Positions 58,660 to 64,000 of a stretch of 64,000 bases of DNA are shown piece by piece. The position numbers and the translations under genes are program-made. The DNA comes from Methylobacterium sp. E-065 (GTDB taxonomy: Bacteria > Pseudomonadota > Alphaproteobacteria > Rhizobiales > Beijerinckiaceae). The notes beneath the pieces are model-generated. The model saw only the letters and a list, made by a program, of their open reading frames with translations. It was not told the origin of the DNA and did no database searches. The stretch covers positions 124,001 to 188,000 of the forward strand of contig NZ_JAKSYD010000112.1 of NCBI RefSeq assembly GCF_022829605.1, in the 5' to 3' direction. Each line of letters opens with the position of its first letter. Position 1 is the stretch's first letter.

Positions 58660-59370
58660 ATGGCGCGCGACACCCTCCACGGCCTCCCATCCTCACCGCG
58701 CCGGGCGCCCGCCAAGCCGGTTCGACCGATCAACGCTGATGAGGCCGAACAGGTCGCCGCCGTGATGACCCGGTTCTCCGAGACCGATCCGGATCCGAAA
58801 GCCGGGTTCGACGACACCGATCCGTTCCGGCTGCTGGTGACCGTGCTACTCTCCGCCCAGTCCACCGGCCCGACGGTCGCACGGATCGCGGAGGCGCTGT
58901 TCAGTACCGTGCGCGATCCGGCCGGCATGCTGGCGCTGGGCGAGGCGCGCATCCTTGAGATCATCCGACCGGTCGGGCTCGGGCCCTCCAAGGCGCGCAA
59001 CATCGTGAAGCTGTCGGCGGCGCTGATCGCCGAACACGGCGGCGCCGTGCCGCGGAGTTCCGTCGCGATGCGCAGCCTGCCGGGCATCGGCCGCAAGAGC
59101 GCCGAGGTCACGGCCAACTTCGCCTTCCACGAGCCGGTGATTGCGGTCGACACCCACGTGTTCCGGGTCTCGAACCGGATCCCGCTCGCATCCGGTGCGA
59201 CCGTGGATGCCGTCGCGGACGGCCTCGCGCGCCTCGTGCCCGAGCGGTTCAAGGACGGGGCCCATATCTGGCTGTTCCGCCACGGACGCGACATCTGCAC
59301 GGCCCGGAAACCCGCCTGCCCGCGCTGCCCGATTTCGGACCTCTGCCTCTGGCCCGGCAAGGAGATATGA
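58660..59370 (+). CDS. nth: Endonuclease III
   Basis: DNA glycosylase/AP lyase that removes oxidised pyrimidines in base excision repair. The 236 residues have the helix-hairpin-helix SLPGIGRKSAEVTANFAF with catalytic K146, aspartate D164 (VDTHVFRVSNR), and the 4Fe-4S loop C213-x6-C220-x2-C223-x5-C229. The N-terminal basic extension (about 25 residues) is longer than in E. coli. It converges on the HPr gene. Confidence 0.96.
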   Translation: MARDTLHGLPSSPRRAPAKPVRPINADEAEQVAAVMTRFSETDPDPKAGFDDTDPFRLLVTVLLSAQSTGPTVARIAEALFSTVRDPAGMLALGEARILEIIRPVGLGPSKARNIVKLSAALIAEHGGAVPRSSVAMRSLPGIGRKSAEVTANFAFHEPVIAVDTHVFRVSNRIPLASGATVDAVADGLARLVPERFKDGAHIWLFRHGRDICTARKPACPRCPISDLCLWPGKEI

Positions 59371-59390
59371 CCGCAGCGATCTGAGCGCCG

Positions 59391-59708
59391 CTATTCGTCC
59401 TCGCCGAACCGGTTGGCGAGCAGAGCCTCGATGGCATCGAGGCATGTTTCAGCATCCTGGCCCACGGCCGTGACGGCGATGCGCGTGCCCATGGCGGCGC
59501 CGAGGGTCAGTAGCCCCATGATCGAGCGTCCGCCCACGGTCTCACCCGCCCGGGTGACCGTGACAGTCGAGTCGTAGCGCTCGACGGTCTGCACGAATTT
59601 CGCGGAGGCCCGGGCGTGTAGGCCGCGGCGGTTGATGATCGGCAATAGACGGAGGAAGCCCCCCTCCGGCACCGGGGGATCGTCGTCCGTCTCGAAAAGG
59701 TCGTCCAT
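59391..59708 (-). CDS. ptsH: HPr-family phosphocarrier
   Basis: 105-residue HPr protein. The phosphorylated histidine H31 is in NRRGLHARASAKFV and the regulatory serine S62 in GRSIMGLLTLGA. An acidic N-terminal extension of about 17 residues is unusual. In alphaproteobacteria HPr belongs to an incomplete, regulatory PTS (PTS-Ntr/HprK) rather than sugar uptake. The usual neighbours hprK and EIIA-Man are not in the window, so this may be a second or relocated HPr. Confidence 0.88.
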   Translation of the reverse strand: MDDLFETDDDPPVPEGGFLRLLPIINRRGLHARASAKFVQTVERYDSTVTVTRAGETVGGRSIMGLLTLGAAMGTRIAVTAVGQDAETCLDAIEALLANRFGEDE

Positions 59709-59836
59709 CGCCCTTGGTGTTTCCCGCCCGATCCGCGGCCGTCGGGGCCGCTTGCGCCGAACCTAACTCTTTGTCGGGGCGTGTCTATCCCGAAGGCTTA
59801 CCCATCCCCGCCGATGCCCGGCCTGCGTCCACTGCG

Positions 59837-62800
59837 TCACCACTCGTATTCGGCGCCGACGCCGAGGCTGGTCCGGCCGTCGCTGCCCGCCTCGCCCTTC
59901 AGCTTGATCCGCCGGGTGACGTCGAAATCCACGCCGACGGCCGTATCGGCCGGCTTCGCGCCGGCTTTCACGCCGACGCTGACCCGATCCGAGATGTAGC
60001 GCGAGGCGCCGAGCGCCGGGCCGCCGCTGGCCCCTGTCGAGACGTCCAGGCTGTCGAGGCCGAGGCCCTTGCGTGCCTGCTCGAACACGTCGGGACCCGA
60101 GGCGCCGCCCGAGAGCTGCGCCACGGCCTGGGCGAGCTGCAGCGCCTGGAACGGCGAAAGCCCGCCCGCCGCCTTCTTGAACAGCAGGCGTGACAGGATC
60201 TCGTCCTGCGGCAGCACCGGATCGGAGGTCAGACCGAATTGCGGCGCGTCGGCCGGTCCGGTCACCGCCACCCGTGCGGTTACGTCCCCGGCCTTGGTCT
60301 CGGCGGCAAAGTCGAGTTCCGGGGTGGTCAGGCTGCCGGCGAAGGTCAGCCGGCCGCGGCTGAAATCGAGGCGCTGGCCGACGAGCTCGAAGCGGCCGCG
60401 CCGCATCGCAAAGGCCCCGACCGCATTGGGCGCGAGCGAGGTTCCGGTGATCCGCAAGGCGCCGCCGAGTTCGGCATCGATGCCGCGCCCGCGGACGAAG
60501 ATCCGGCCCGGGGCATCGACCGCGACGTCCAGCGTTGCGTTGAAGGGGACGGCGGGCTTCTTCGACCTGCGTCCGGGCGCAGCTGCGGCCTTTCGCGCGG
60601 CCTGCTGAGTCAAGCGCGCACGCACCTCAGGCGGCGTGTTGACGTGGCGCACCTCCGGCAGGGGCCGGACGGTGGCGGGGAGCCGGTCGGGCACGGCAAC
60701 GTCGATCGAAGCGACATCGACCCGGCCTGAGATCCGCGGCGTCCGGGCCAGGGGGCCGGACAGGGTGAGGTCGAGGCTTGAAATCGCGGTCATCAGCGGG
60801 CTGGACACCAACTCGGCCCGCTCCGCGACGACGTGGAACTGCCCGGGGAAATCCGGCTCCAGCGCCACGCGCCCCGTCACGGAGACGCGCCCGCCGTTCC
60901 GGGTTGCCGCGGTCAGGCGCTCGACCACGAGGCTGTCGCCCCGTCCGCTGACCCGCCCTTCGATCCCGGTGAGGCGGATCCCGTTGAGCGGATCGGTGAA
61001 GCTGCCTCCGGAAAGCGTCGCCGCACCCTGAGCCCGGGGGGCCGCGAGTGTCCCGGTCACGCCGCCGTCGACGGAGATGGCCCCGGCGACACTCTGGCCG
61101 CCGACGCTCAGCAGGGAATTGGCGAGCGCCGCATCGAGGGTGCCCCGGCCGCGCAGGTCGAGCGGGCCGCCCGGCTCGATCGGGAGCTTACCCGCCACCG
61201 TCAGGGCCACGCCGCGGCCGGCGGTGACCCGTCCGTCCACGCTGGCCTGCCCGTCCGACAGGATACCCTTTGCGCTGGCATCGATCGCCGGCAAGCCCGC
61301 CTGCCGTGTCTGCGGCGCCACCAGCTTGGAAACGCTTAGCGCGTAGTGCCCCTCCGGTCGGCTGGCCGGCCCGTGCAGGTCCGCCTCGCCGTCGAGGCTC
61401 CCCGAGAGGGTGAGGTCCGGTGCGGCGATCCGGGCCAGCGACAGGGGCAGCGCCCGGATCGCGACCTTCAGGTCGAGGTCGCGTCCGGCCCGGCCCGCGA
61501 CCGTCACGCGGCCGCTCCCGGCCGCAATGGCGAGCCCGTCGATCACGGCGCCGCCGTCCTGCAAGGTGATGGCCGCCGGTCCGACTAGGGCGAAGCGGTC
61601 GTTCCCGCGAGCGGCTGAGAGGCGCTGGATCTCGATGCGCGTGTCGGCGGCTGGCACGATCCGCGCCGCCCCGTCGAGGCCGAAGCCGCGGGCTTTGGCG
61701 CTCAGCGTGACATCGCTGAAGGCCGGGCTGCCGTTGGCGACAAGCCGGACGGTGTCGATCTGCTGGCCGGCTGTCACGAGGCGGTCGGCGTCGAGGCGCC
61801 CGTCGAGCACTGGATGGGCACGCAGATCGCGGCCCCTCAGATCGGCGTCGAGGCGGGTCAGGGTCGTACCGCCGTAGCGCAGGGCGGCTCCGGTGGCCTG
61901 GATCGACGCGTCCTGGCGACCGTCGTCGCGGGCCAGTGTCACGGCCGCATTGAGGCGCCCGGCCATGGGCTCGGGGGCGAGCGGTGCGACGTCCTCGAGA
62001 TTGTCGGCTCGTACCGTGAGTGAGCCGGCCGAGAGCCACGTCTCGGCCGCGACCGAGACGTTGCCGGTGACCGCCACCGATCCGAGATTCAGAGCGAGCC
62101 GGTCGAGCACCCAATCGTCCCCGGCGCGGGACGCGTGGGCATCGCCGGTCAACGCCTTGCCGGCCACGTCGCCGGAGAGCCGCAGGCTGCCCTCGGGTGC
62201 CAGGAGCGCATCTTTGAGAGCAGCCTCGGCTCGCAGGCCGCGGACCGGCTTGCCATCCGCGGTGGCGGTGGGCGCGGTGAGCGTCGCCGCGAGGTTCGGA
62301 TGCTCCAGGGAACCGGTCAGCCGGGCATCGACCGCGGCGCGGCCGGTGAGACGGCTATCGAGATCCGACAGGCTTCGAAGGTCCAGTCGGCCGGTTACGT
62401 CGGCAAGCTCCGAGGTCGCCTCGCCCTGCAGCGTCGCGGACAGGCCTTGTCCCTCCAACCGCAGGTGATCGAACCCGTAGCCGTCATAGGACCGCGACAC
62501 CCGCCCCTGCAGCGAGGGCGTGCGACCCAGGATGCGGTCGGCCGTCGTGATCCCGGTCGCGAGGCCGGTCGTCGAAACCGAAAGATCGGCCGCGACGGCT
62601 TTCCGGGCCGGATCGCCGCTGAGCTTTGCCTTCGCATCCAGCGATCCGGCGAGCCCGCGCCCGGCGAGGCTGGAGAAGACCGCAAGATCCGGCAGCGCCG
62701 CATCGAGCGTACCGGTCAGCGTGTTCTGCCCGATCCGGCCGGTATAGCCGGCTCGGGCCGTCTCGGAATCGAGCCGGAGCGTGGTGACGTCGATCACCCC

Positions 62801-64000
62801 GTCCGGCCCGGCGGCCGCTCGGAGCGTGAGCTGCGCCCGGCTTCCGATGGCCCGGCGCAAGGCTCGGTCGGCGAGCCGCAGTCCCGCGACCGTGCCATCG
62901 GCGCTGATGGCGAAACGCTGCGCCGAGGGCTCGCCCTGTGGCGTCACATCCAAGCGCGCCTCGACCCGATCGAGCGCGGAATCGCGGCTGCGGACGCTCG
63001 CCGCGTCGAGGGTGCCGTGGATCGTCGGGGCCGCGATGGGTCCCTTGAGGCTGCCATCGAACGTCAGCTTGCCGATCTCGGCCTCGCCCGCCTTGGTCAC
63101 GCTGCCTTCGGTGGGCAGGGCCCGAGCCTGAAGCGTCAGATCGGCGACTCGGTCGGCGCCGAGGGTTCCGCCGGCGGCGAGCCGGGCGGTGCGGGACGTC
63201 AGCTCCAGCCGATCGATCCGGAAGGCGCCGCTATCCGCGAAGGCGAGGCCGCCGGCGAGCTGCGTCGTGCCCGCGAATACGGACGCCGCCGGCCCCGGCA
63301 CCAGACCTTCGATCCGCGCCGCCAGATCCAGGGCGAGCCGTCGCTCGGCGCCGATTCGCGAGATCCGGGCGCCGCCCTTCGCGTTGATCTCCGGGCCGGC
63401 CGTGAAATCGAGCTTGGCCGCAAACGCGTCGAGCGTCCCTCTCCCGTCGAGATCGAAATTGATCGGCGGCGTTCCAGGCAGGTTGGCCGCCTTCGAGAGC
63501 AGGCCGCCTGCGGGCTCCACGAGATTCGCCTTCAACTCAAGTTTGTCGCCAGTCGGCACGTAGAGCACGCTGAGTAGGAAGCGCCCGGCCGCGTCGAGAC
63601 GCTGCGCCCGGGCCTTGATCTCCAGGCCCTCGCTCGCCGCGCCCAGCCGGGCACGGCCCTCGGCGGACAGCCGGGCGGGCTGCCCGGCCACCGCTTCGCC
63701 GAGGACAAGTTCGGCCAGCTTGAAGTCCTTGATCTCGACCTTCACCGGCAGATCCGGCAGCAGCTTGCCGTCGGGTTTCGCCTCCGGCGGCGTCGGGCCG
63801 GGCACCGGGCGGCGCAGCATCTCGATCTGCCCGATTTCGAGGCTGTCGACTTCGAGCCGGCCCGACAGCAGGGCAAGCCGGCGCCAGACGATGCGCGCCT
63901 TGTCGAGCTTGAGCCAGACACCGTCGCGGTCGCTGACGGCGACGTCGCGGATGGTGGCGTCGGACGACAGGGCCCCATCGACCGCGCCGATCGCCACGCG
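59837..64000 (-). CDS. tamB: Translocation and assembly module protein TamB, 5' end outside window
   Basis: About 1,387 residues are visible and the frame runs off the right edge. TamB is an inner-membrane-anchored periplasmic bridge that works with the outer-membrane barrel TamA and takes part in lipid transport and autotransporter assembly. The visible part is a long run of beta-strand repeats (short hydrophobic strands with Gly/Asp/Leu turns), and the C-terminal DUF490 domain spans roughly the last 350 residues (RGRFELVGQRLDFSRGRLTF; GPADAPQFGLTSDPVLPQDE; ending VGAEYEW). The membrane anchor must lie beyond base 64000; the GTG at 63997 is probably internal. Confidence 0.92.
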   Translation of the reverse strand, partial: RVAIGAVDGALSSDATIRDVAVSDRDGVWLKLDKARIVWRRLALLSGRLEVDSLEIGQIEMLRRPVPGPTPPEAKPDGKLLPDLPVKVEIKDFKLAELVLGEAVAGQPARLSAEGRARLGAASEGLEIKARAQRLDAAGRFLLSVLYVPTGDKLELKANLVEPAGGLLSKAANLPGTPPINFDLDGRGTLDAFAAKLDFTAGPEINAKGGARISRIGAERRLALDLAARIEGLVPGPAASVFAGTTQLAGGLAFADSGAFRIDRLELTSRTARLAAGGTLGADRVADLTLQARALPTEGSVTKAGEAEIGKLTFDGSLKGPIAAPTIHGTLDAASVRSRDSALDRVEARLDVTPQGEPSAQRFAISADGTVAGLRLADRALRRAIGSRAQLTLRAAAGPDGVIDVTTLRLDSETARAGYTGRIGQNTLTGTLDAALPDLAVFSSLAGRGLAGSLDAKAKLSGDPARKAVAADLSVSTTGLATGITTADRILGRTPSLQGRVSRSYDGYGFDHLRLEGQGLSATLQGEATSELADVTGRLDLRSLSDLDSRLTGRAAVDARLTGSLEHPNLAATLTAPTATADGKPVRGLRAEAALKDALLAPEGSLRLSGDVAGKALTGDAHASRAGDDWVLDRLALNLGSVAVTGNVSVAAETWLSAGSLTVRADNLEDVAPLAPEPMAGRLNAAVTLARDDGRQDASIQATGAALRYGGTTLTRLDADLRGRDLRAHPVLDGRLDADRLVTAGQQIDTVRLVANGSPAFSDVTLSAKARGFGLDGAARIVPAADTRIEIQRLSAARGNDRFALVGPAAITLQDGGAVIDGLAIAAGSGRVTVAGRAGRDLDLKVAIRALPLSLARIAAPDLTLSGSLDGEADLHGPASRPEGHYALSVSKLVAPQTRQAGLPAIDASAKGILSDGQASVDGRVTAGRGVALTVAGKLPIEPGGPLDLRGRGTLDAALANSLLSVGGQSVAGAISVDGGVTGTLAAPRAQGAATLSGGSFTDPLNGIRLTGIEGRVSGRGDSLVVERLTAATRNGGRVSVTGRVALEPDFPGQFHVVAERAELVSSPLMTAISSLDLTLSGPLARTPRISGRVDVASIDVAVPDRLPATVRPLPEVRHVNTPPEVRARLTQQAARKAAAAPGRRSKKPAVPFNATLDVAVDAPGRIFVRGRGIDAELGGALRITGTSLAPNAVGAFAMRRGRFELVGQRLDFSRGRLTFAGSLTTPELDFAAETKAGDVTARVAVTGPADAPQFGLTSDPVLPQDEILSRLLFKKAAGGLSPFQALQLAQAVAQLSGGASGPDVFEQARKGLGLDSLDVSTGASGGPALGASRYISDRVSVGVKAGAKPADTAVGVDFDVTRRIKLKGEAGSDGRTSLGVGAEYEW

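Overview
The window reads as a chromosomal segment of a high-GC alphaproteobacterium of the order Rhizobiales, most likely Methylobacterium or a close relative. This rests on protein character, on the alphaproteobacterial tail of the division cluster (ftsZ-lpxC-bamD-recN), on CtrA-type TTAA-N7-TTAA boxes, and on GC-rich palindromic intergenic repeats. It is core chromosome: I found no prophage, transposase, CRISPR array, rRNA or tRNA.

Layout. 1-4.5 kb: end of an unknown gene, an aminopeptidase P (pepP) and a DsbD/ScsB-type thiol reductase. 4.6-10.3 kb: a phosphate regulon, transcribed right to left as pstS-pstC-pstA-pstB-phoU-phoB, with a three-repeat Pho box before pstS. 10.3-14.9 kb: two small genes (one NepR-like), recN, bamD and lpxC. 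15.3-37 kb: a complete division and cell-wall (dcw) cluster on the minus strand, in transcription order rsmH-ftsL-ftsI-murE-murF-mraY-murD-ftsW-murG-murC-murB-ddl-ftsQ-ftsA-ftsZ. It is interrupted by an inverted soluble chemoreceptor gene (between murD and ftsW), a frameshifted DUF559 gene (between murC and murB), a MazEF-type toxin-antitoxin pair (between murB and ddl) and palindromic repeats. 37.4-37.8 kb: the RNase P RNA gene (rnpB) with a visible promoter. 37.8-44.4 kb: glyoxalase I, aminopeptidase N, a membrane PAS histidine kinase and two small hypothetical genes. 44.4-52.8 kb: a minus-strand envelope-glycan region with two parts, an OpgC acyltransferase / SGNH hydrolase / flippase / BioF2-like acyltransferase operon and the four dTDP-rhamnose genes. 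53-64 kb: an unknown gene, queE, a D-Ala-D-Ala carboxypeptidase, a CobW-type GTPase, an unknown gene, endonuclease III, an HPr protein, and tamB running off the right edge.

The genes are mostly about building the envelope. The dcw cluster makes lipid II and the divisome; lpxC starts lipid A; bamD and tamB serve outer-membrane assembly; the carboxypeptidase trims peptidoglycan; the rhamnose and OpgC regions supply and decorate surface glycans. The least ordinary parts are the insertions inside the dcw cluster, the four-gene glycan-modification operon that has no glycosyltransferase, and three CtrA half-sites phased 11 bp apart upstream of lpxC.
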